From CAYWMQ01 sp964459635 (lineage in GTDB: Bacteria; Patescibacteriota; Minisyncoccia; Phycocordibacterales; UBA12088), in contig CAYWMQ010000040.1 of assembly GCA_964459635.1 (NCBI GenBank), forward strand, positions 1 to 7,391: a stretch of 7,391 nucleotides of DNA, in the 5' to 3' direction. A program made the translations under genes and the position numbers. The notes under the pieces were generated by a model that was given only the letters and a program-made list of their open reading frames with translations, did not search any database and was not told where the DNA came from. Positions 1 to 4,803 of this stretch are shown here, piece after piece. Every line of letters begins with the position of its first letter. The stretch's first letter is position 1.

Positions 1-924
1 CCCTCCCTCAGCCCCGAACCCCTCCCCGACCTCGACCTCCATGCTGTCACCCCCGATGGTCGCCACATCGGCATGAACTACGACACGGGTGAGTACGAAA
101 ACCAGATAGAAGGCTCAGTGAGCTCGGGTGACCTTGTGGCCGACGAAGAGTGGATATTCGTGCCCGCCCATGACCCCGCACGTTTCTACGTATCCGCACG
201 CGACACGCAAGACTTCTTTGACGCACACCCCGACCTTGCCGCCAGTATCACGGACAAGAGCGATGCGTATGAGCTCTACCCGCGCATCATTGATCCTGAG
301 TCAGGCATCTATACGGGAACCATCCAGCTCAATGAGAGCATCAATCCCGGGCAGGAGGTCTCGTACTCAATCGCGGTACCCGCAGGTACCACTACGCCCA
401 CACTGGTCCCACCCGATACCACGCCGCCCTCTGTGCCCGCAAAGCCCGCGTACACCTCCTCCACCTCCACCGTGACCCTCATGTGGCCCGCGAGCACGGA
501 CACCGGCACAGGGGTAGCGTACTACACCATCTACCGCAACGGCACCGCGATAGCGAGTACGTCGGCGCTCACATACACCGACCGTGGACTCATACCCGGC
601 ACCATATACAGCTATGCGCTTACCGCAACAGACTACGCGGGCAATGCCTCGGGCAAGTCTCCCGTGCGGTATGCGTTCACGAGCGCCATTCCGCTCACCA
701 TCTCACTGACGGCATCCAGCACGTCCATCGCAAGTGGCAGCTCCGCCACGCTCACGTGGGCGGTCTCGGGCTACACCACCTGCACCGCCTCGGGTGGCTG
801 GCAAGACCCGATACCGCTTTCCGGTACACGCATTGTGTCACCTGCGACCACCACCACGTACACGCTCACCTGCTTGTCAGGTGGGGCGAGCGGTACTAAT
901 AGTGTTACCGTCACCGTGCAGTGA
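1..924 (+). CDS. Secreted fibronectin type III / Ig-like domain protein, C-terminal part (5' partial)
   Basis: The reading frame is open from the first base, so the protein begins upstream; the ATG at 73 is internal. 307 residues are visible. Residues 1-130 form a region with a PDGRxxGMNYDTGEYENQIEG-like segment, as seen in beta-rich accessory domains of secreted bacterial proteins, ending in a Thr/Pro-rich linker. Residues about 142-228 are a fibronectin type III domain (PPSVP start, a VTLMW strand, YYTIYRNG, and YSYALTATDYAGNAS near the end). Residues about 230-307 are an Ig/PKD-like domain with two Cys (YTTCTASGGW and TYTLTC), of a type common in Parcubacterial surface proteins. The stop is TGA at 922. 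The role is probably extracellular adhesion or scaffolding, or the binding tail of an enzyme whose catalytic part lies upstream. The FN3 and Ig-like calls are firm; the function of the whole protein is unknown. Confidence 0.88.
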   Translation, partial: PSLSPEPLPDLDLHAVTPDGRHIGMNYDTGEYENQIEGSVSSGDLVADEEWIFVPAHDPARFYVSARDTQDFFDAHPDLAASITDKSDAYELYPRIIDPESGIYTGTIQLNESINPGQEVSYSIAVPAGTTTPTLVPPDTTPPSVPAKPAYTSSTSTVTLMWPASTDTGTGVAYYTIYRNGTAIASTSALTYTDRGLIPGTIYSYALTATDYAGNASGKSPVRYAFTSAIPLTISLTASSTSIASGSSATLTWAVSGYTTCTASGGWQDPIPLSGTRIVSPATTTTYTLTCLSGGASGTNSVTVTVQ

Positions 925-930
925 TAGGGC

Positions 931-965
931 ACGCAAACGCCCTGCACGGAGCGGGGCGTTCGTGT
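931..965. terminator. Hairpin between convergent genes, possible bidirectional terminator
   Basis: A 7-bp perfect stem AACGCCC (936-942) / GGGCGTT (954-960) encloses an 11-nt loop. After a one-base mismatch, four further pairs (931-934 with 962-965, one G-T) extend it. It begins 6 nt after the stop of the FN3 gene. The GerMN gene ends 46 nt away on the other strand, so one structure could serve both. Neither side has a T-tract, so a Rho-independent function is uncertain. Confidence 0.4.
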
Positions 966-975
966 GTCGTCATGC

Positions 976-1010
976 ACTCTGAACTGTACACTCCAAACTC
1001 AAAACTAACG
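976..1010. repeat. Degenerate heptanucleotide tandem array, five units of ACTNNNN
   Basis: Five consecutive 7-nt units begin exactly at 976, 983, 990, 997 and 1004. All start with ACT: ACTCTGA, ACTGTAC, ACTCCAA, ACTCAAA, ACTAACG. The loose consensus is ACTCNAA, or TTNGAGT on the other strand. The array fills the spacer up to the last base before the stop codon of the minus-strand GerMN gene. Flanking heptads do not continue the pattern. Confidence 0.55.
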
Positions 1011-1961
1011 TTACGGCTGCAGCGCATCTTCCACGCGTCCGTCCACCGAAATAACGACCTCGCGCACCGTGGGGAACTGCTTGAGCGTCTCGGTAACCTG
1101 TGCGCGTATCGCTTGTACGCGGCATGAGCCGCCCACCGCGCGCTCCATGTCCGCGCCGAAGTCCACCTTTGCCACGCCATCTACTATGGTGAGTGTATTG
1201 AGCGGCACGTTCTCGTTGAGTGCGGTCTTGTAGCCCTGTGCTTCTTCTTCCGTACTCGGACCTTTAAGCAGCTCGGTAAGTGCGGCGCGTCCCACGCCGG
1301 GCACTTTCTCCACGGTACGCGTGACGGGGTACACTTTGCCACAGTCGAGCATGTCCGGGTCACGTTGTGTGTTCTGGAAGAACGCCTGCACCTCCATGGT
1401 GGTGGGTGCTTCCGGTGTGAGCGTAAGAGGTACACGTACGGATGCTGCATTTTCGGGCAGACCGGACGGGTTGTCGCGCTCCAGTATGAGCGTGGCCGGC
1501 CCGCTCTGTGGCTCCCACGTGAGCTCCGCGGTAAACGGCACGAAGTCCTCAGTCATCCACTCTCCCTTTGCTGTAGCTATGCCTTGTGCGAGGACGAGGC
1601 CGGACGCGTCCTCCAGTCGAACAGGGAAGGAACCCTCAAAGTACCATGTACCGCGCGCCTCACCCTCTATGGCAAGTGGGCTTCCGACCGTTTCACCTAC
1701 GCGTGGTGTCACGAGACGTACGCGTTCATCTGTGGTACCCACCTGCGGGGTCTCTGTGGGCGCCGCCACAGACTCGGTAAAGGTGACACGATCAGGTGTG
1801 GTACATGTGCGCGGTGCGGTATCGCTCACCGCATATCCGGCCGCCTCGCACTCACTGAACGAGGTGACTGTGGGGCCGCTCGGGCGCGTGGCGAAGAAAT
1901 ACAGACCCGCGCCAAGTACGACGAGTACAAGAAACATGAGTATGGCTATGGTTGGTCGCAT
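1011..1961 (-). CDS. Membrane-anchored Gmad2-GerMN domain protein
   Basis: 316 residues. Residues 4-23 are a strongly hydrophobic N-terminal anchor or uncleaved signal with no lipobox Cys. Residues 34-63 form a short segment with two Cys (SFSECEAAGY and RTCTTPD). Residues about 81-178 match a Gmad2 Ig-like domain (SPLAIEGEARGTWYFEGSFPV, GEWMTEDFVPF, LILERDNPSG). Residues about 188-313 match a GerMN domain (ALTELLKGPSTEEEAQGY, LNTLTIVDGVAKVDFGADM, ETLKQFPTV, VVISVDGR). GerMN and Gmad2 are named from spore germination lipoproteins but are widespread in non-sporulating bacteria as extracytoplasmic domains. C207 and C280 lie within the GerMN part and could form a disulphide. The ATG at 1961 gives the anchor directly. 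No Shine-Dalgarno is visible; the 16-bp palindrome 1970-1985 lies 8 nt upstream. The cellular role is probably in the envelope and is otherwise unknown. Confidence 0.88.
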   Translation of the reverse strand: MRPTIAILMFLVLVVLGAGLYFFATRPSGPTVTSFSECEAAGYAVSDTAPRTCTTPDRVTFTESVAAPTETPQVGTTDERVRLVTPRVGETVGSPLAIEGEARGTWYFEGSFPVRLEDASGLVLAQGIATAKGEWMTEDFVPFTAELTWEPQSGPATLILERDNPSGLPENAASVRVPLTLTPEAPTTMEVQAFFQNTQRDPDMLDCGKVYPVTRTVEKVPGVGRAALTELLKGPSTEEEAQGYKTALNENVPLNTLTIVDGVAKVDFGADMERAVGGSCRVQAIRAQVTETLKQFPTVREVVISVDGRVEDALQP

Positions 1962-1969
1962 AGAGGTGA

Positions 1970-1985
1970 ATTAGTACGTACTAAT
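1970..1985. promoter_or_regulatory. 16-bp perfect palindrome just upstream of the GerMN gene, candidate operator
   Basis: ATTAGTACGTACTAAT is a perfect inverted repeat with no spacer, placed 8 nt before the minus-strand ATG. On that strand the ACTAAT half (1975-1970) sits where a -10 box for a leaderless transcript would be, so a dimeric repressor bound here would block the promoter. It is AT-rich in a GC-rich genome, as operators often are. No regulator gene is in the window. Confidence 0.45.
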
Positions 1986-2010
1986 ATGTGTAGTATGACA
2001 TACGCACCCC

Positions 2011-2055
2011 GTATACGGAATGCGCCTGCCTGCCGGCGAGGCAGGTATACGGAAT
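2011..2055. repeat. 11-bp direct repeats flanking a GC-rich hairpin (REP-like)
   Basis: GTATACGGAAT occurs at 2011-2021 and again at 2045-2055. Between them is a hairpin with stem CCTGCC (2025-2030) / GGCAGG (2040-2045) and loop TGCCGGCGA. Further on, CCCCATACG occurs twice (2069-2077 and 2082-2090). The stem resembles the CCTGCC...GGCAGG palindromes scattered between genes in many CPR genomes (a recollection, not searched). The element lies between two divergent genes, upstream of the promoter of the small membrane protein. Confidence 0.5.
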
Positions 2056-2103
2056 TCGTGCCGTTTTGCCCCATACGATTTCCCCATACGGTCGCCCGGA
2101 CGG

Positions 2104-2109
2104 TATACT
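2104..2109 (+). promoter_or_regulatory. -10 box TATACT for the small membrane protein, leaderless start
   Basis: TATACT ends 6 nt before the ATG at 2116, so transcription should begin at or next to the A of the start codon. No Shine-Dalgarno is present. No convincing -35 hexamer is seen at 16-18 nt spacing. Confidence 0.6.
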
Positions 2110-2115
2110 GTACAC

Positions 2116-2490
2116 ATGCACTACATCATCAGACTTATCGTCACGATGCTCGCCGCCCTCGGCGTACTGTTCCTGCTGCAGATAGCCGTACTCGCGTACC
2201 TCTGGTACGCCGATCCGTTAGAGCTTCGTCCGGTCATACTACAGCTCGTGGGCAGGACTGCGCACACTGAGGAACGCGGCGACACGGCCGATGCGCACCC
2301 GCTCCTTGACGCAGAGCAAGAAAGCGCACTCCAAGCGCTTGGCGTGGACCCCGCCACTCTCCCACGCACACTCAGTCCCGAACTCGTCGCGTGCTTTCGG
2401 CGCACACTGGGCGATGCGCGCGTAGATGCGATACAAGGAGGCGAGCGTCCCACGGCGGCAGACCTTTTTGATGCACGTTCGTGCCTATAG
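2116..2490 (+). CDS. Small single-pass membrane protein, unrecognised family
   Basis: 124 residues. Residues 5-30 form one hydrophobic helix preceded by a single Arg, consistent with the N-terminus inside and the rest outside. Residues 61-124 look like a small helical domain (HPLLDAEQESALQALGVDPATLP, then SPELVACFRRTLGDARVDAI, then PTAADLFDARSCL). It has exactly two Cys, C93 and C123, the latter next to the C-terminus; in an exported domain they could form a disulphide. The ATG at 2116 is preferred because TATACT lies just upstream. An in-frame ATG at 2020 would add 32 residues encoded by the repeat and promoter region. I do not recognise a named family, although the layout resembles conserved hypothetical proteins of Parcubacteria. 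It is transcribed divergently from the GerMN gene. Confidence 0.75.
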   Translation: MHYIIRLIVTMLAALGVLFLLQIAVLAYLWYADPLELRPVILQLVGRTAHTEERGDTADAHPLLDAEQESALQALGVDPATLPRTLSPELVACFRRTLGDARVDAIQGGERPTAADLFDARSCL

Positions 2491-2500
2491 GCACCGTGCA
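2472..2500 (+). other. Strong hairpin with a stop codon in its apex
   Basis: TGCACG (2472-2477) pairs with CGTGCA (2495-2500). After a three-base bulge (2478-2480), GTGCC pairs with GGCAC around a TATA loop, giving 11 base pairs in total. The TAG stop of the small membrane protein (2488-2490) overlaps the loop and the closing pair. The inner part, GTGCCTATAGGCAC (2481-2494), is a perfect palindrome. No T-tract follows. Confidence 0.5.
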
Positions 2501-2514
2501 CAGCGATACGAAAT

Positions 2515-2542
2515 GAGGGAGCCGTGTATGTGCGGCCCCCTT
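2515..2542. terminator. Possible weak bidirectional terminator hairpin
   Basis: GGG-A-GCCG (2517-2524) pairs with CGGC-C-CCC (2533-2540) around an 8-nt loop, with one A/C mismatch and A-T and G-T extensions. It lies between the convergent small membrane protein gene and the 51-codon ORF. Only a short TT follows on the plus strand and ATTT on the minus strand, so termination would be weak. Confidence 0.35.
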
Positions 2543-2567
2543 CGGTGGAGTGTGATGTTGTGCCACG

Positions 2568-2723
2568 CTAGTGGATCTGCTCGTTGAACGGTACCAGCGA
2601 TTTCTTGTCTTTGAGAAAGAACCACATAAGGAACACGAAATCCATTTCACCGAACTCGTGCTCGGCCCCATAGAGCGCGAGGTTGATCTCAAAGAAAGCC
2701 CATAGATCTTCGTGTGTGACCAT
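2568..2723 (-). CDS. 51-residue acidic, aromatic-rich small protein, unrecognised
   Basis: A short ORF of 51 codons runs from ATG (2723-2721) to TAG (2570-2568). The sequence starts MVTHEDLWAFFEINLAL and ends KKSLVPFNEQIH. It is rich in Phe, Trp, Glu and Asp. Residues about 7-38 alternate hydrophobic and acidic positions, with a run FVFLMWFFL followed by KDKK, suggesting an amphipathic or membrane-associated helix. The case for translation is a perfect AAGGAGGT (2735-2728) placed 4 nt before the ATG, unlike any other start in the window. It is divergent from the methyltransferase gene, with an 80-nt shared spacer, and convergent with the small membrane protein gene. No homologue is known to me; function is unknown. 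Confidence 0.65.
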   Translation of the reverse strand: MVTHEDLWAFFEINLALYGAEHEFGEMDFVFLMWFFLKDKKSLVPFNEQIH

Positions 2724-2727
2724 TGCC

Positions 2728-2735
2728 ACCTCCTT
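2728..2735 (-). promoter_or_regulatory. Perfect Shine-Dalgarno AAGGAGGT of the 51-codon ORF
   Basis: On the minus strand AAGGAGGT is followed by GGCA and then ATG. The GGAGG core is 5 nt from the start codon. This decides the start and is the main evidence that the short ORF is a gene. A CATTAT at 2760-2755 on the same strand is a possible -10, which would give a leader of about 25 nt carrying this site. Confidence 0.7.
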
Positions 2736-2768
2736 CACTCACTTGCATTGAAGCATAATGAGACGCAC

Positions 2769-2797
2769 ATGACAAATATAATCGAATGTGGTACAAT
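2769..2797 (+). promoter_or_regulatory. Promoter of the RNA methyltransferase gene, ATGACA-17 nt-TACAAT, leaderless start
   Basis: A -35-like ATGACA (2769-2774) and a -10 TACAAT (2792-2797) are separated by 17 nt, each matching consensus at five of six positions. TGTGG precedes the -10. The -10 ends 6 nt before the ATG at 2804, so the transcript should start at the start codon. There is no Shine-Dalgarno. Confidence 0.68.
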
Positions 2798-2803
2798 ATA
2801 GTT

Positions 2804-3568
2804 ATGCCTAAAGCTACCACCGATACCTATATTTACGGCCGTCATGTGCTTGAAGAAGCGCTTGCCCGCGCTCCCGATGCGGTGCGTCACGTATATATCG
2901 TGAAAGGCTCGCGCCATGAATCATTGAGTGCGCTTCTTACCGAAAAGAAGATCCCCTTTGAGCGCTGTGCAGAGGGGCACCTGCCGGGCGACATACGTGA
3001 ACACGCCGTGCACCAAGGTATTGTGGCGCTCGTCGCGGCGGGGAAGCTCACGAAGCCCTATAAACCCTGGATAGAGAGCCTTGTGGTCACGCCTGATACC
3101 TCGCTCGTCGTCCTCGGCGAGCTCACTGACCCTCAAAACGTCGGGAGCATCATACGCTCCGCAGCGGCATTTGGAGCTGCGGCAGTCTTGCTGCCGGAGC
3201 ATCGGCAGGCGCAGATCACGGGCACGGTGGTGAAGGTGTCAGCCGGCATGGCATTTACCGTACCGCTCATTTCGATCGGTAATGTGAACACGGTGCTGCG
3301 CGACCTGAAGGAACGGGGATTCTGGATATACGGTCTTGCGATGGAAGGTACGAACCCGATAGACCGTGAGGTCTTCGACGCACCTGCGGTATTCGTGGTC
3401 GGTGGTGAGGGGGAAGGCTTGCGCGCCAAAACGGAAGAGACGTGCGACATTGCACTATCGATACCGATGGACCCGCGCTGCGAGTCGCTGAACGCTGCCA
3501 CATCGCTCGCGGTGACACTCTACGCGTGGAGCGCGTCAAGGCGGGGTGGTAGGCGTGGAGTAGCGTGA
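2804..3568 (+). CDS. rlmB: TrmH/SpoU family RNA 2'-O-methyltransferase, RlmB-like
   Basis: 254 residues, the usual length of RlmB-type enzymes. It transfers a methyl group from S-adenosylmethionine to a ribose 2'-OH in rRNA or tRNA; RlmB itself modifies a guanosine of the 23S peptidyl-transferase region. Residues about 8-78 are the N-terminal RNA-binding domain (IYGRHVLEEAL start). The SPOUT domain follows with three motifs: motif 1 DPQNVGSIIRSAAAFGA with N112 and R118; motif 2 VVGGEGEGL at 198-206; motif 3 IPMDPRCESLNAATSLAV with S228-L229-N230. These form the trefoil-knot cofactor site. Motif 3 is slightly divergent (DPRCE before SLN), so the precise RNA target is uncertain. The ATG at 2804 is chosen over an in-frame ATG at 2786, which lies inside the promoter. 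The C-terminus is a basic RRGGRRG tail. It appears monocistronic, with a terminator downstream. Confidence 0.9.
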   Translation: MPKATTDTYIYGRHVLEEALARAPDAVRHVYIVKGSRHESLSALLTEKKIPFERCAEGHLPGDIREHAVHQGIVALVAAGKLTKPYKPWIESLVVTPDTSLVVLGELTDPQNVGSIIRSAAAFGAAAVLLPEHRQAQITGTVVKVSAGMAFTVPLISIGNVNTVLRDLKERGFWIYGLAMEGTNPIDREVFDAPAVFVVGGEGEGLRAKTEETCDIALSIPMDPRCESLNAATSLAVTLYAWSASRRGGRRGVA

Positions 3569-3629
3569 CATGCGATGGCTAGGTACTCGCGCCGGGTGTG
3601 AGCACACCAAGAAAAGAAACGAAAAGCAA

Positions 3630-3680
3630 CGCTCGCACTGAGCGCATACCCACACACCTGCGCGAGCGAGTGTGTTTTTT
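3630..3680 (+). terminator. Intrinsic terminator downstream of the methyltransferase gene
   Basis: ACACAC (3652-3657) pairs with GTGTGT (3670-3675), followed directly by a run of T to 3680. A second arm, CGCTCGC (3630-3636), is a perfect 7-bp complement of GCGAGCG (3662-3668) inside the terminator loop, and can also form its own small hairpin CGCTC-GCACT-GAGCG (3630-3644). Several GC-rich folds therefore sit immediately before the T-tract. The run ends 25 nt before the enolase ATG and should insulate it from read-through. Confidence 0.68.
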
Positions 3681-3692
3681 GCTCACCTGTGG

Positions 3693-3698
3693 TAGGCT
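3693..3698 (+). promoter_or_regulatory. -10 box TAGGCT for enolase, leaderless start
   Basis: TGTGG followed by TAGGCT repeats the TGTGGTA context seen before the methyltransferase gene. The hexamer ends 7 nt before the ATG at 3706, placing the expected transcript start at the start codon. No Shine-Dalgarno or clear -35 is seen. It is the weakest match among the four -10 boxes. Confidence 0.45.
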
Positions 3699-3705
3699 GT
3701 GACAC

Positions 3706-4703
3706 ATGCAGATAGCAGCAGTACTCGCTCGTGAAATTTTGGACTCGCGCGGCAATCCCACCGTGGAGGCTGATGTGGTGCTGGCAGATGGTACCTACGG
3801 TCGCGCGGCGGTGCCCTCCGGCGCTTCGACTGGCACCCACGAAGCGCATGAGCTTCGCGATGGCGTGGCGGAGCGTTACCGTGGATTTGGGGTGGAGCAT
3901 GCTGTGGCAAACGTGAACACGGTGCTTAGAGAGGCACTCGTCGGTCTCGATGTGACCAATCAGGTGCTGCTCGATCGCACGATGCTTGAGCTCGACGGCA
4001 CACCCACTAAAGAACGCTTGGGTGCCAACGCCATCTTGGCCGTTTCGCTTGCGGCTGCCAAGGCCGCAGCTGCGTCACAGGCACTTCCACTCTTTGCATA
4101 TTTGCAGACACTATCACGGGCGCAGAGGTCGGCAGTGCTCCCACTTCCCATGTGCAACATCATAAATGGGGGTGCGCATGCTGCGGGCTCAAGCGACATT
4201 CAAGAGTTCATGATCATTGCGCAGGGTGCGCTTACCGTACGCGACGCGATACGCATGCAGGCGGAGGTGTTCCATGCGCTCGGAGCGGAGCTCAAGGAAG
4301 CGGGCTTGCCGCGCACGGTCGGTGACGAGGGCGGTTATGCGCCTAGGCTTACGGGCGGCAACCGCGAAGCGCTTGAGTACATTTCACGCGCAGTGGCGCG
4401 CGCCGGGTACGACTTTGGTCAAGACATAGTCTGTGCGCTTGACGTGGCCGCAAGCGAGCTAACGGACGGAGAAGCGTACCGCTTTGCTTCGGAAGACCGT
4501 TCGCTTTCGCCGGAAGACCTCGTCAATTTTTACGACGAACTTGCCCGCGAGTTTCCTATTGTGTCCGTTGAGGACGGGTTGGGTGAAGAGGACTGGACCA
4601 ACTGGCGGCACATGACCGAAGCGCTTGGTAGGCGCATGCAGCTTGTGGGCGACGACCTCCTTGTCACCAATGTAGAGCGACTGACACGCGCCATACGCGA
4701 GGG
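3706..4703 (+). CDS. eno: Enolase, N-terminal about three quarters (cut by assembly gap)
   Basis: Phosphopyruvate hydratase converts 2-phosphoglycerate to phosphoenolpyruvate in glycolysis, in the cytoplasm, with Mg2+. 333 residues are visible of the roughly 430 usual. The N-terminal capping domain has the mobile loop SGASTGTHEAHELRDG (S41). The barrel shows H158, E167 in DIQEFMI, the catalytic E208 in VGDEGGYAP, and the three metal ligands D246 (CALDVAASEL), E289 (SVEDGLGEEDW) and D316 (VGDDLLVTN). The catalytic Lys in the ILIKxNQIGT motif, the second Lys and the C-terminus fall in the 100-N gap. The loop HAAGSSDIQEF departs from the usual HADNNVDxQEF. The ATG at 3706 gives the canonical start (IAAVLAREILDSRGNPTVE). 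Function is secure. The frame continuing beyond the gap belongs to another gene. Confidence 0.96.
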
Positions 4704-4803
4704 NNNNNNNNNNNNNNNNNNNNNNNNNNNNNNNNNNNNNNNNNNNNNNNNNNNNNNNNNNNNNNNNNNNNNNNNNNNNNNNNNNNNNNNNNNNNNNNNN
4801 NNN
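4704..4803. other. Assembly gap: run of exactly 100 N
   Basis: One hundred consecutive N, the conventional placeholder for a scaffold gap of unknown size. Left of it the frame is enolase; right of it the frame is a RimK-like ATP-grasp protein. About 95 residues of enolase and about 50-60 residues of the ATP-grasp protein are missing, so the true gap should be roughly 450 nt or more rather than 100. Confidence 0.97.

Noticed and set aside
73..75. ATG at 73 as the start of the FN3 protein
   Set aside because: The frame is open from base 1 and the residues before it (DLHAVTPDGRHIG) continue the domain, so this Met is internal.
2020..2115. Upstream in-frame ATG for the small membrane protein
   Set aside because: The extra 32 residues would be encoded by the repeat hairpin and promoter and would put a polar stretch before the membrane anchor.
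1365..2270. 301-codon plus-strand ORF antisense to the GerMN gene
   Set aside because: Its translation is rich in Arg, Cys and His with no domain pattern, and it covers the divergent promoter region and the start of the small membrane protein gene. The minus-strand frame has clear Gmad2 and GerMN motifs.
2786..2803. Upstream in-frame ATG for the RNA methyltransferase
   Set aside because: It would translate through the -10 box TACAAT and add MWYNIV, which the family does not have. The ATG at 2804 fits the promoter.
3595..3608. GGTGTG-AG-CACACC inverted repeat after the methyltransferase gene
   Set aside because: It is a short stem with no T-tract, followed by a purine-rich stretch. The stronger hairpin with a T-run lies 50 nt downstream, so this was not called as a terminator.
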